From Klebsormidium nitens (taxonomy: Eukaryota > Streptophyta > Klebsormidiophyceae > Klebsormidiales > Klebsormidiaceae), in assembly GCA_000708835.1 (NCBI GenBank), contig DF237118.1:2992-66991 (forward strand): DNA of 64,000 bases. Reading direction: 5' to 3'. The position numbers and the translations under genes were made by a program. Shown piece by piece: positions 1 to 14,100 of the stretch; within the stretch, counting starts at the first letter, position 1, and every line of letters starts with the position of its first letter. The notes below the pieces were generated by a model. It saw only the letters and a program-made list of their open reading frames with translations, did not search any database and was not told where the DNA came from.

Positions 1-2093
1 ATGGGTGGCGCCTTTTAGGCGCCAATCTGTCGGGGGGGGGGTTTTGTGATGTTGCTCCTTTGGAGTTGGAAAACCGTACAGTTTGCAGCGCGGGCGCTAC
101 GATTGCGAGGATGTTGTTGGATGTTCGCATAATTTGGCAAGTTCCCTTGCTTCCGAGGCTTGTCATGCTCTTCTCAGAAGGTCTGAACGGGCAAACCTGT
201 TTACACGCCATCATTGATTGGAGGCTTGTCGAGGGACATGATATTTTCTCGCTCGAATCAGCAAGTTCTAGCCTAAGGCTTCCTCCCGGCCATATGTTCA
301 ATGTCTCGAAGTGTGATCGACGAAGATATCCGCCTTATCAGATATCTTTCCATTCTGTTTTGCTTCCAGTGTTCACGCGTCTGTACTTATTAGACTTTTT
401 TGAACTTCGCGTCACTTACTGACAAGCAACTACTCGCCCTTTTCGCAGGAGCTTCGTCCAATAATCTGCGGATTCGGAACTCGAGGAAGCGGTAACAAGT
501 GAAGGAGATCAATCGGATAAAGTAGGTCTAGTCACGGGGTCCGAGGTTTGATGCTCATTTGCACACGTACTACTCATTCAGCATTTTTTGAGTCTTACAG
601 AGGGGCCAAGGATTCTCCCTAGGAGATCTAGCGACGTAATTGCAGACGTCAACTATACGATGTCGGTCAATCGGCAGGATTGCTAATATGATGCGAGGGC
701 CGGTTTTCAGTGAAGCGGACAACAGCCAGCAATTCGTGCGACCGGTCCGTCATCGATTCGTGCCCGACCTGGAGGAGTTTGACTTCGAGGTCACGCATTC
801 CGCGTGCGAGCTGCACAAAAGGCAACGAAAGAAAAGTAGGAGATGATGTTGCACTCGGGCTTAACTAATTGGGTTTTCCCGCACGACCAGCTTATTCTCT
901 GCTTCAGCCGGAACGTTTTTCCGTTTGAGGTGATGCAGTGGACCGTTCAATATAAGTGAACAAATCATGGCAAGAACTTCGGTTCTGGCAAAACGTCAGC
1001 CTAATGTGATACCGACCGTTAGCCTACATGTTCTTTGATATCGAAGCTGATCAATGCAGATTTAATACGTTTCTGATTGCAGTGAAGTTGGAGCCAGTCT
1101 GCTTGGTGGACAACTTTATTCCGAGCTTGCCACTTACAGTCTTTGCAAATCAGCACCCTTGCTTCATCATAAATGCACATACGGCGGTGTGGCTTTCAAT
1201 CACAGATCGGATGGAAACCTGACCTTTGAGAATTTGCTTATTGAGCTTTACTATATGATACGGCGGCAACTTGAGATATTTGACTTCGAATTCGTCGATC
1301 TTAATGAAAACAACCTGGCTAGCACGTGCGACGTTCAACGCGCGGGCTTAGCAAAAGAATAATGTGCACACGATGCAGTCAGGGCTATGACGTATAACAA
1401 ACTTTGCTGTGCCAGTCTTGCTGTCTGCCCAGTCTTCTGATACTCCATATGGAGCCCTGACTCGAGCTCCACTGACGTTAATTGTGTTCAAGTTGCATAT
1501 CTTGTGGCAGACCCCTTGACCAACAAGAGACGACAAAGAGCTCTGGCAAGGCTTCACTAAGGCTTACACAAGTACGCATGATCTCGTGCCAAGATGGCCC
1601 AGGATGGCCTTGCTGGCCTCCCATCTCGGTATAGCTGGTAATCGACTGCGCCACGGCCGTCAACCAACTGTAGGGCATGCATCCTGACGGTCCGGACTGG
1701 TGGAGCCCGCTCACAGTCCGCTCGCAGTGGGAACGGATTCCGTTCCGTCCAGGTCGTCACAAGCGGCCGGACTCTAGTCTGAATCTTTCTCTTGCTCATC
1801 TAACTTCTAAGTTTACACCTATTTAGAATCAAATAATAATTTAGCTCTTTGCACATGCAGTGGCAGTGACGATCGAGGCCATGGCGGCTGCAGCTACGAG
1901 AACTTTTTGAAAGGTTGTCTCAGCTGAGGACAGCGCGTCAACCTGGCCTTCGGCAAGGAAAGCATGAACCTGGCGTAGAGACACGAGTGTGCGCTGCTAC
2001 AGTATACAGGGTTCAGAAGCAATGCTCTTTAGCCTTATCGCTTCTTTGATCGTTGTAAAACTCCAATGACTTGCGGCAGGGCCTGGGTGCACA
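1..2093. other. Intergenic, no gene recognised
   Basis: Short open frames occur on both strands, but none shows a known motif or consistent coding character. A small perfect hairpin lies at 6-24 (7-bp arms TGGCGCC and GGCGCCA, 5-base loop), next to a run of ten G. The right-hand end should hold the promoter and 5' UTR of the F-box gene. Confidence 0.5.
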
Positions 2094-3937
2094 ATGGTCC
2101 AGACTCGAAGTACCGTTCAAAAGGCTGCTGTCCTTTGGCAGCGAGGAAAGCATGGGCGGCTGGTCAGATTGCGCAATCATACAGAAAGAAGGTCAGATTG
2201 TCGACATTCTCAAGCAACCAAACGCCGGCGCACAGAATTAAACAACAACCATAGTAGCAACACGCATCCCTCCCTCTCAGAGCTGCAAAGTTTGCATGAT
2301 GGAGTGGTGGCAATTTCCACGAACGTCGATGCTGGCAGGATCCTACATCCTGAGCTGCAAGATCTCCCTGATGAGCTGCTGGCACATATCTTTTCCTACC
2401 TCCCGTTTGACGAGGTCCTCAGACTGGCCTCCGTGTGTCAGAGCTGGCGCACTGCATCCGAATTTCCCCAGGCCTTTACAAATGTGGACTTTGCCTGGGT
2501 GGACCTGATTCCTGCACAAGGCTCGGACGAAATCCTGGATCTCACCAGCAGCGAGTATGAGCCACCTCCAAAGCGGTCTGGTATACTTGCAGAATACTTG
2601 TTAGGGAGAGCAGGTGCGCTGGCCTTTCTGCGGCTGGGGCTGGTCTCTCAGAATGGCAAGCGAAGAGGAATGGCAAGGCCTGCGCAGATTTTGGACCTTG
2701 TTTCTGCATCGAGGAATCTTCAGGCACTCCACTTAGTATCTTCAAGTAGCAGCTCGGGATTGCCTTCGAACCTGCAGCAGGAGGTGCTGAAAGCTGTTGA
2801 AAAGTCATGCCCGCGCCTGACATATCTGAAGATCTCTGGAGAGGTCTTTGCCGAAGCAGGTGGGTAATCCTTCGAATAATCTTTCAAGCAAGACAAGAAA
2901 ACAGATTGCATGGAAAAAGCTGTTTAGCCGAAGCGTTATTCTGGTCCATTCGCTATTAATCTGTTTTGAGGATAAGATGTCGAAACGTATCAGCCCTGTG
3001 CCATGACCGCCAAACTTTTCCCATGCAATCTTTGTATCGACTCTGCCAGCCAGTCACAATACTCAAAGATTCTGCTCTTGATCAGAGTGGCTCAATGAAC
3101 ACTGGCGTATCTTCACTTTCTGGTTTGAGGTAGCATGCGTTCACAACAACATACAAACCTCGTGCTTGTACTTTGCGAACCAAACTACAAGATGTAAACT
3201 GCTGAGCATGTCAAATTGATTCTTCTGTTCGGCAAAACGCTGATCTCCTCTACCACAATCAGGACTGACGTTCCCCAGCATCAGAGTGCTCAAACTTCGT
3301 GACTCTCTTTTGGACCGTTGCAGCAGTAAAGAATCGGTGAGCCCCTTTGCAATCACTTCGTGAATGGTACTTTCACACATAGTTCAGACTGCCTTTGTTA
3401 GCTAACAGAAACGAAGTCAAGGATTGCCCGCCTATCAAGCGTCCCTTACCGTAAGCGACACATGTATAGAAGTACTAGCAGGAGAGCACTCCCATGGCGA
3501 CAGGCACGGTATCTTTATTGCAGCACACTTTCGATACCAGAATAAAGAGCTCACCAGCTAAGCAGGCATTTGATTCAGATCTGACAAAAATAATTGGTAT
3601 GCAGCTTGGACAGGGAATAAACAGACATACGAATCTCAAGTCCCTGAGCTTGTGCGGCCGTATATCAAGGGAAAGCAGTGCTCTTCATATCGAGTCCCAA
3701 AGCCTGACAAGCTTAAAGTTGCAACCAAGAAAGAGATTGTACCTGTCGAGCGTCACTTGCCCAAACCTTGTCAACGTAGCAATTAAGGGTCTCGTCCACC
3801 AACTTGCCCCAATCGTCCTGAAAGGCTGTCCGTGGCTGGATCAGCCGCCAGAGCTACAGTGGAGGGACACTGATGGACTACCTCCTTTGTACTCCATAAA
3901 ATGGCTCAATTCAAAGGTAGTCGATAAGGAAAGGTGA
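2094..3937 (+). CDS. F-box protein with leucine-rich C-terminal part
   Basis: The likely role is substrate adaptor of an SCF ubiquitin ligase, with the F-box binding SKP1. The F-box is clear at about residues 88-130: LPDELLAHIFSYLP, then VLRLASVCQSW. A basic KRRR at 43-46 could be a nuclear signal. The C-terminal part has leucine-rich segments (LTYLKI, LKSLSLCG, LTSLKL, CPNLVNVAI) resembling degenerate LRRs of FBXL proteins. My two-exon model is 2094-2859 plus 3504-3937. The donor GTGGGT at 2860 leaves phase 1, and the acceptor CAG ending at 3503 restores frame, giving 399 aa and a TGA stop. Exon 1 is firm. Exon 2 rests on frame and composition, and another exon may lie in the 644-base intron. 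The substrate cannot be told. Its 3' end faces the GlnRS gene. Confidence 0.6.
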
Positions 3938-5124
3938 GCAGGAGATACCGTGGGGCTGGTCGCTGAGATTTCTACCATTTTGAGAACTACACGTGATGAT
4001 CTAGTTGCACCGCAATTTGAGCTATCAAATGCATTGAGAGAACCTCTCAGCATATACGCTTCGCTCTTTTGGTTTGTAATAACGCAAGCCGTTACTCAAA
4101 TACTGCTCTGAATTATTGCGCTGCTTTGGATTGCCACAGCTGTTGGTAAGGTCAAGTGACTTGAACCGGCCCAGGCGCAACTTCCTTACTCAATCAGGCG
4201 GCAGGCTCTTGTACAGCATGCCTTCAGGATCGAAAGACCTCGACCCGTTCAGTGATCGACCTGGCAAACGTCGATCATGGACACTGGTTACTTCGCTTGT
4301 CTCATCGTGAGTCGACCTTGTCACAGTGTATGATCAATAGGCCCGCCGGGCCGTATTGAGCATGTCTTTTAATTGGAACGTGGAGCCTGCAGCCGCAGCC
4401 AGTGGCAATCTTCCGAGCTTTCAATTTGTACATGCCACTGAATCAGATAGTACGAATTCTGAGTGACGGCGTCTCCTCATACAATGTCGAGTGCATGACG
4501 CCGCTCTGCCAGTGCGCATGGCCACCTTTACGACCGCTTATGTATAAGAACTTGAAGCTTGAATGTCCGGTCGGCCCGTCGCTATGGTTTGCAGCTGCAC
4601 CAAATATAAGCTGATACATTTGGATCGGACGTCACACACCGCGCGCTGCTATTTGGACGGTTTACTTAGTATGAATGCCCCGCCCATAAGATAAGAATGG
4701 GATTCAACGGTGTATACTTGACTGTAATTCCTATGCACTCCACCTGAAGCTCTCCTGGTTACACTGGATCTATCTTGCATACTCATTGCATCCCATGCTC
4801 GAGGAACGGATGCAGCATCATGCATGAGGTGCAGGACCACTCACAAGATCACAAGCTCGACTGACTTCGCAAGGCATGATAATGCATCATCCGGTCACAA
4901 TTGGAACGATATGATATGCCCTTTGCGTCATCCGGTCACAATTGTAACGATACGATATGCCTTTTGCGTCTCAGGGAACTGTCGTCGACCACGACAGGAT
5001 CATTGGATCTCAAGGTGACACACTTGCACTGCAGAAGTATGGCACGTTGACAGCCGAAGTATGCATCGTCGGTTGACCTCATAAGTCCGAAGCCCCAAGC
5101 TCGGCTATCTAAACGCACTGCTGA
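3938..5124. other. Convergent intergenic region
   Basis: This stretch lies between the 3' ends of the F-box and GlnRS genes. The only structure seen is the 41-bp tandem repeat at 4888-4969. No supported gene. Confidence 0.5.
4888..4969. repeat. 41-bp tandem repeat, two copies
   Basis: Two adjacent units begin CATCCGGTCACAATTG and end TTTGCGT, at 4888-4928 and 4929-4969. They differ at only three positions. The repeat lies between two convergent genes and no function is evident. Confidence 0.85.
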
Positions 5125-8100
5125 TCACGCTTTGCCACCAACCTTTGGATACGAATCCCGCAAGGTGACCGTCCGGTTGAATATCGTCCGACCTGGCTTC
5201 GAATCCGTGTCAACGCAAAAGTACCCTGCGCCGAAAAGGTCACGTGTCAGGCAATATATATCCACATTCCGCCCTTCCTTGACGAAGTGCAGCCGACAAT
5301 TTAGCAGGTCTACTAATCCGTCCACCATGTTCCGTATCCAGGCCTGAGTTCTAAACAAGTCGAGAGTACACTTCGAATAATTACATCGGCCGTGAGCCGA
5401 CCACAAGAATAAAAGCATCTCTGCAGAACGACCTACGCTCCATCCTGACCACCATAATTCTGAGACTACGATAAGCAAGCGCAAGGATTTAGCATTGCGT
5501 TACTAATGCACCCCATCTCACCAACGGATTGTTCGTATCCAGCAAATGGGCACAACATGTATCTTCCGTGCGTCTCCAACATCATCTGGCCTGAATCCGC
5601 CCAAAAGGGTAAATCCATTACGTGCCATCTGAATCAAACATGAACCTGGACCGCCGCCGGGTTCTGTCAGCAGCGAGACCTGTCTTCGCAAGAAGCTCTT
5701 TGAATCTAACGAGAGCATGAAAATGAAAACTCACCCAGGCGCTCAAACTGGAACTTGTCCCCAATCCGGGCGTCCGCCAAATGGGGCACTGCCAGAGCGT
5801 CCGAAATCACGGTCTTGGAGTTCGGATTCAGGTCCGCTAGCCAGTCGTCCAGCTCGTTCGGGTTCTGCACGAACGTTTTCCGTGTGTCATATAACCTTTT
5901 TGCGATTTCAACAAGCTTGGCGCTTACTTTGAACCGGGCTCAGGAAGTTAGGCAGTTGTCCCGATGAAGGGTGCAAGCACGACAACCTCCTCGATGTCCA
6001 TCCTGCTCGCGCAATCCGCTTTCGTTGAAAACGTAACAATGACTGAAACGGAAATGAACAAGAAAGCAGCGGCGAAGACCACCGCAGGAAACGAGGGGCC
6101 GTTGCTTCTGACGACGACAAACTACATCTGAAGGCTGGGACGCTGTATAGAGTACGTCAGATCCATGACGAGTTGTCATCGAAAGACCTGACACCACTCA
6201 CTTTGCCAAAGTGCGGCGAGAATCCTTACCTCGGACTTGAACAGCCGGTCAATCAGCCGCACCTCCACCTTGAGGGGCGATACGCCAGGAGCGGGTTCAG
6301 AAACCCAATGAATGACCCCCTGTAAGCAGGATTTACGCACTCTGTTTCGGATAACTCCTAACTCGCGGCTTCTTCTGGCTGGTGCCCAACTTGTAAGTAG
6401 ATAAGCCGCAGGAGGTCGATACGCAGATTCAGAGACCGGATCCATAAGAAAGCGGAGAAACGAAGTCCGGTCCTGACGGTCTCCATTGATGCACCAGGAG
6501 TTCTTGCAGACGGGCGGTGATTGAAGGTGCTCAAGTACCGAGTTCGACTAGAAGCTACTGGAATATGGAAACGACTCCGCCGTGCATGGCGCGTTGCACG
6601 GCTCGGAATAAAAGAAAGTCACAGGAAGAGCACCTAGTCCGTAGAAGAGGTGCGTTCATCTCCACACTTGCAACACAACCACGGGGCTTTGCTTGGCCGA
6701 TCCAGCTTTCGAGCTGGTGCAACCCAACGTTTTCAAAAAGACAAGCGGTTTTCTCTCAAATAAGAGACCAATGATTGCGATTTGAGGGGAGTGGTATTTC
6801 ACAGGCGTTCGGCAGGGCCGTCGACAATTGTCGCTCGAACCAGGATTGGCGGTCCTGACACCAGCATCTAAAGCCATAGTCATCTGCGAAGCGTTGCCTT
6901 GACTACAGTACGAAGCGGAGTCGTTTTGTTGACAGCCGTGATTATCTGGAGCAAGAGTTTACGTGGCAATCATCAAAGAGACGCCGCTCTCACCTTTGGC
7001 TTCGTGCTCTTCTCCGGGTCGTACGTCGCCCGCACTTCCACAATCGTCTCGTTGTCCGGCCCCGTTACGATTTCGGTGCAAGTGATTGGGTACGCATATC
7101 TGCACGAGGTCAAATTGCTTAGCGAGCAAGGAGGAGCCTTAGCTCAACTTCTAAGACCGATATGGTCATGCACAGAAGATTTTACGTGCGTGCTACATTT
7201 TCTAGCTTTGGCTGTTTATAGTCCGTCAGCAACAAAGCCGTCCTGGAGTAGGCGGCTGAAAGGCCCCCACGAAGTTAACCGTGGAAAGCCTGAATCTGAA
7301 AGCCTCGCTATCCCTGGATAATGACGTAGCAGCAAAGTTGAGGGAAACACGATTGCGTGCGGCACCTTGCGAATGCGATGCCAGAATTGCGCCAAAGACG
7401 GTTTTTACACGGCCTGAAAATCACGAGTGCCCTGTCCACATGCATAAACCACAGGCGGCCTGCCGCATACTCGTTTGTGCTCATTTCTAGGAGAATTTAT
7501 AGCTTTGTGTTGCAAGGACTCTAGAGTAGGTAGACTGCTCTACCAGCATGTTCGCATACTGTGGACAATCTCTGGAAGCCGTCAGCACCTACCTGAGCAT
7601 GACGGTCTTTCCCGGCGCGAGGCCGTAGTAGTCTTTCGAATCCTTTAGCCGTACGTCCGTGTCCTCGATGTAAATCACCCGGGAGAAGGGCACCTGCAAA
7701 AAGAGACGAGCGGGGCTTTTGGATCTGTCACGTCTTGCTCAAGAAGACGTGACAGCAAAAAGTCTTCCCTTTCTCCCCTACTCCGGGACTGATCTCTTTT
7801 TGCAAATACCTGGTGCGTGCGCTATCGGATTTTCAGCAACGTCTTGTTCAGCGACGATGGGAAAAGGCAGGAATTCGACCATGGTGAAAGCCAAGGACTC
7901 GAGCATCATATTGATAACGGAACGGACTTGCTGAGGAGTCGTCAGTTTCAGTTCCTCGGCAGCATCGCTCCCCGTAACAAAGCAGTTGGATCGCAGCAAC
8001 GAATGCTCGGTTACCCTCTTAGCCGACCCTGAGAGGCTTTTGGCCATCCGTGCCGACTAATTACTCGCTCAAGTACCAGCACTTCGCTTCCAAACGTTCC

Positions 8101-11100
8101 TCAGGAAATGTTTCTCACCAATCAGGGCACGAGAGGATCCCAACTGCATAACTGCGTTCAAGTAGCTGACTTCATGCGGGCGCGCTATTGGTTGAATGCA
8201 AGCCCGCAAGCAGCAACTAGCATGGGGTGTCCCACCTTGTACGTGCCGTGCCCCTGGTCCTCCTTGATATCCGGCCGCACGAGCGCCTCCAGCTGCTCCA
8301 CGTGTCCCTCTGCCAGGTTGGTGATGACAACACGGACGGGTTTCAGCACGACCATGGTGCGCGCGCTGCGGCGGTTCATGTCGTCACGGATGTGGTGCTC
8401 CAGCAATTCCATCTGGATGATGTTGTCACTGCAAGATAGCGGAGATGACGTCAGCATGAGGGGGAGAAAAACGTCAGCAAGATGTCAGCCTCGTCCATGG
8501 CTGTTAGGTCCATGGCTCACGCTACGGCCTTGTAAAAGTAGTATACATGTCAGCCCCAAAGCTGGTTACGGCCTAGTGCTCTACTAGATGGTGCTTTCGC
8601 CACGGGGTGGAAGAGACGACGTCAGCACGTCCGCGGACAAAACGTCAGCGTAGGACAGCACGACACGAAAGATGACAATGGCAAGATGTCAGCCATAGAG
8701 CGAAAAAAGGCGGGATGGCGGACTGGTGCTGAAACAACTTCATCAGGATGGTGTTGCCGCTGGCAGGGCAGTGAAAAACTAAACCAAGGAACCATTTTTT
8801 TGGAAGGAGACAACCGATCGTCCCTTCTTCCAAGCTTCAATTGTATGTCATTAACAGGTTTCCAAAGGCTTGGACTCCAAATACTGAGGTGGGGAAGCCC
8901 TGGTAGCTCAAATTGGATAAAGTAAAGCCTAAACAAGAAGGCGGCGCCAGCCCGAATTATAGGCTACGAACCACTCAGTAAAGAGTAGCAAGGGCGGACC
9001 GTCATATCATCATTTCAAAGCAAAAGAGGCTCTATATCGGGTAAAAGCTGATGACGAAAGCAGATGCAGGTCGGTCTGGGCGAGGAAGCTGATGACGTGG
9101 GCAGCGAGTCAAAAGTAGACCCACGTCACCCAACGCACCTGATCCTGTGATGCCGATCCATTATTTAGACAAAAAGCGAAAGCCGCCGATAAAAACGTCA
9201 TTTTGGGACAGTCGAAAAGAGGGGCGTAGACGCACCTGCGCGTAATGCCGAGCGCTCTGCAGAACGAGTTGATGGCTTCCGGAGAGGCGCCCCTCCGCCG
9301 CAGGCCCGCTAGCGTCATCAGCCGGGGGTCGTCCCAGCCGTCCACCCAGTGGTCCGTCACCAGCTTGTTCAACTGCGGGAAAAGTTTGAAGTTTGAAGTC
9401 AAAGGTCAAAACCTCAAAATCAAGGAAAGTTCAAAAAGGTGGGAACTATATTCAGAAGACGGGCTTGATAATATCTAAACAGGTCAAGCGAGGGCGAAGG
9501 GAAGGAGAGACGAGTGAGAATCAACCGCACCATGACCGGTCCAGTCGCATGCTTGCACAATGTCGGGCAAAGTACGAGACGGATTAACGGGGCGTTTGTG
9601 CAACTAAAGCGCAGTTCGTCGTGCTACTCAAGTCGGCCCGTTTGGCCTGACGCATCACGATTGGCAATCAACCATAGTCTCGTGGTGTGGCAACTAGCCA
9701 CACAGCATCAGAGCAAGCCCCTCTCCGGTGCACGACAAACGAACCCTCAAAGAAAAGAAAGATCAACCGGAACTGGTGACACGAGAAGGAAGAGAGTTCA
9801 GAGCCTACCTTCCGCATGGACAGCACAGTGTTTGCGATGCATAAGCTGAAGACCCCCTCTCAGGTACGCGGCAATTGAACTTCCAGTGGGGAAAAAGGAG
9901 CACTCGAAAGTAAGAAACTAGTAGTGGAACAAGGAGGAGGAAAGGGGAGAGACCTACCTTTCGCTTGGACAGCACTGTGTTTGCAATGCTGAGCCGCGCA
10001 TACTCCCACACGTGCGGCAGGTACAGCCCCAGCGCCTCCAGCAGCCAGTAGTACGACGCGCGGCGCGTCTCGAACTCGAGAGTGCACAACTGCTCAAAAA
10101 TGGAGAAGTTGTTTAGTTACTTTTCTTGATTTCGATTGTGTTACTGAGAGCTGCATGGGCTCTGCGGCTTGCTTGATGGTTGAAACCTGTCACCAAGGAT
10201 GCGAAACCAGTAGTACGACGCGGGGCGCGTCTCGAACTCGAGAGTGCACAACTGCTCAAGAATGGAGAACATTTTTCGAAACTTTTCCAAATTCGATTGT
10301 GTTACTGAGAGCTGCATGCGCTCTGCGGCGCAGTAAAGCTTGCTTGATAGTTGAAACCTTGTCACCAAGGATGTGAAACAGGACTTCGACATTTGTGCGT
10401 GCTTTTCCGACCAATAGAGATGTCATGCTAGTAAATGTATACATCATGTCAAGAGCCAAGGCTAAGTCTCTCGGACTCTGTATGTGAGAGCCATCAAGTC
10501 CGGCAAAGATCCTCTTTGTACTCCTCCATAGGTCCAATCATGCAGGATGAGCGCTAACAGTAACATGAGACGTTCCGACAAGTGCTGGCAGTCTGTTTCA
10601 AGTTCACTTAAGGAACAGCAACCAAAGGGAGGGACGCGATTGCAACGAGCAAAGCCAAAAACAGATAACGATCTAAATGAGCATATAGAGGCACGCTGTC
10701 AAAGCAAACAAGCTTAAGGATTATTTGCCCCCAAGCGATGGGAACAAAGCAGGACGTACCGAGTGCGTGATGTTCTCCAACGAGTCGACGATGCAGTGCG
10801 TGTAGTCGTAGCTGGGGTAGATGCACCACTTGTCGCCAGCATGCGGGTGGGGCGTATACTGCACGACGATTTCAAGGCACGTTAGTGCTTGTCACGATCG
10901 AAAAACGGAGAATGAAGAATGCTTGGCGGCCAGCTACCAAAGTTGGTTAGCGAGATTGGCCTTATGGCATGCAATCGGAAGCACTCGGCGAACGTTATGT
11001 AGTACTGCTGCCCTACGATCGTCGGCCATTCTTTGTGCGATAAGCTCTCGAAACCGGTCACCCGGCTTCATTCTCGACCGAATGCTTGGACGGGAGATTG

Positions 11101-14100
11101 AATAATTCCCAAAGCAATTCGTTTCAATCCAATCTGCTTAGAGATGTTTCACGCAGTAGAGGACCAAATACAGATGGTGCTCATCCGGACCAACGCCAGC
11201 ATTAAGCAGAACGAGCTGTTAACAGCTCCCTTCGTTAAGTTGCAACTGACTCCAGCCCTCACCTTTATCCGGTATGCAATCAGGTCGAACATGTTGAAGT
11301 TGTCGTTCTTGACGTCCTGCTTCATGCGCAGCGTGGCGGTGCCCTCTTCCCACAACCCCCGCCGCATCTCGTCAAACAGCCGCAGCGACTCCTCCGTTGG
11401 ACGGTTCCGCCACGGACTCTCTGCGCGACGCTCCCGGAAGTCCTTGATCTCGTCCGCAGTCTGAGGGGAATGCGTGGTGTCAAGAAGTATTCGAATCAAA
11501 TCCAAACTTGATTTTTTTTGTGAGAGCGTCTGCGACAAGACAAGCAGTAGCCTCGAAGGGCTCCGAGAAGGTGAGAGGTCAAAAGCGCTTGATGGCTTGT
11601 CTTACTGAAGCCTTTGTATTTCGCATCTTCATGCAGATTGCATATCATGTCACTGGGCGTAACGGCATTCTTCAGAATCAAGAAGGGAAACGTGAGTCTT
11701 GAGAAAAGCTCTGCCAGCTCGACTACCAGCGATGTCAAACTCCCGAAGGGCTCTCCTTTAACGGTTCGGGAGTTTCTGTCTAGATCTTTGGTTGAGAGAA
11801 GTGGCTCGATGTCACTCCTCTCAGAATCTTACAAATGGAACGGTCGGAAGCTTGCAGAGTTTTTATGGAGCGTTTCAAGGCTTTGCAAGGCTAGTGACGT
11901 GCGATTGAGGGGTTGCCTGGATGAGAATAGGGGACGGCAGGTGTCAAACACTCAATTGGTCCGGTTGCGAGAGAAAAGCCCGCGAGCAGTCGGTGCACGA
12001 CAGAAAGTATCTCACCTGGTGATCGACGTACGCATGTCCCCGCTTGATCAGCTCTACCGCCAGGTCGTAAAGCTCCTGGAAGTAGTCGCTCGAGTACGTG
12101 ATCTGCGAGACAGAAAGAGAACAAAGTCCAAGGAAATGTCAGCTGGGCGCCGAAAGCCAGTCACTTGATCAGTGCCAAAACAACCGACAGAAACATCCTC
12201 GCTCAAGAGGTAGGACGAGTTTGGAAAGAGCGACCGCTGGGCAGACGGCTTGCAAGCTTGTAGCACCGCAGGAAAAAAATGTAAGTCAGGAAGCGTGCCG
12301 TGCGATATAGCCTCTTCTGCAGATGCAACCGCCTTCTTACCGAACGCCTTTTCACATTGTAAGCTAGTCGTTGTCCTCAATTTCAAGGCCGGAGCAGCTC
12401 GCACTTTCCAAGATGCAATCAATGTAACACCCTTTACGTTATGCAAAGCGCAACTTATGCATTATGCGAGCTCTCTCTCATTCATGCGGAATGTTTGCGG
12501 GTTTGGAAACTTGCTCACCTTCCAAGGCTTCCAGCCGAGCCAGCCTACAATCTCCTGGATGTGGTCAATGTACTCCTGCTTCTCCGCTTCGGGGTTCGTG
12601 TCATCGTACCGTAGATAGCACCCCCCGTCCCGGTCGTGCGCCAACCCGAAGTCCACGAACATTGCCTACATGCACAGGAAATTCCAGTCTAGTTCTCTTG
12701 TTAACTCCTTATCGAATTGGTCGGAACTGGTCGGAACTGCGTGGCAGTCGGAACTTTGCCTCGTTGTGCCGCACCTTTCTCGTCTTCGCAAGCGGGAAAA
12801 TAGCTTTGGATAGAGCGTCCGAAAAGACACATCCTCGAAGAAAGCCTGCAACTTTGCTTGGGAGGTCCCAGCTCCGTAAAAGCAGTTGCAGAGCGAATGG
12901 ACAAACGTCTCAGAAGAGAGTTGCAGAGCGAATCGACAAACCCCTCAAAAGTATCTTCGTCAGCTCGTTTTCACGGTGTGCTCACCTTCGCATGTCCAAT
13001 ATGAAGATAACCGTTCGGTTCTGGCGGAAACCGAGTCAGAACCTTGCCCCCTGTCTCCTTTAGATGCCGTGCAAGCCTCTCTTTGGAGTTTGCGGGTCGC
13101 CAAATGTTGCCGTCGCTATACCGGATCTCCGTATGGACCTGGAAAAAAAGCGTCGAGACAGCTTCGCTAAAGCTCTGAGCGTCCGTCCTCAAGAATTATC
13201 GCAGTTTGTTGCTTACGCAGGGCGTTTGGCTAGTCTCCGAACTTCGCAGAGGATCGAATGCTCGAGACAAATTTGGTGCTTGAAAGTTCTCACGGACCAA
13301 GGGGGGGCGGTGGTAAAAAACGCGAGATAGATTGGAGGCGGAACGGGGACGTCTTTGTTCTGTTGTTCAGAAACTTAGCGGACTAAGAGTCTCTCGCTGC
13401 AGCCTTGACAGAGCTCGCGAAACGGTGATGAGGCAAAGAGCAGCTTGCCAAGTAAGCTCCGCCAAAGTATTCAGGATTGGTATCATGTTGCCAGATTGCC
13501 TCCAACTTTTTGCGTGCATACTTGAATGGGCTCACTTCTTCTCTCAACTGGCCTACGACACAAGGCTCAGGCTGCTTTGTCGAGCTCGGGGAGCGCCCTT
13601 GCAACCATTGCTGCATGCAGAAGGTTTGTCCAAGCACTGAAAGCCATCTATGCACGAGCAGCTCACCTGGAAGTTGTCCGCAGGTTTCGGGAACATGGCA
13701 AACGGGTCGCTCTCCTCCACGGGCGCTGTCGTCGGGCCATTGGCTTCCGCTGCCTTTTCCTGCAGCGTATAGTTTCCGCAAATGTTGACGCTAATCTCTC
13801 GATCCAGAAACCCTTTCATCGGCTAAATCTGCGGCCGGATTTTGACCTTGATGAGACCGGACGTGGGCTTTCAAGCAGCGTTCACCTGTGTGGCCCTCCG
13901 ACATGTTACTGACGGAATAAAGTTACCAGGAGCTTTGACTCCCCGCCGCTGCAAACTGGCTTCGAATCTGCTTCAGTGGGGAACTCCCGGAAGTGCTGGA
14001 GCGAACTTTTTTGGATAGTACGCAGGCTCTTGGAGAAAAACTCGGAACTAGCATGTGAGGAGAATATGCAAAGGGCGTCGTCAAACTCCCGCACCCTGAG

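Noticed and set aside
60-422. 120-aa open frame (+) at the window start
   Set aside because: It begins at a non-ATG-like context without motif and its composition matches the surrounding non-coding DNA.
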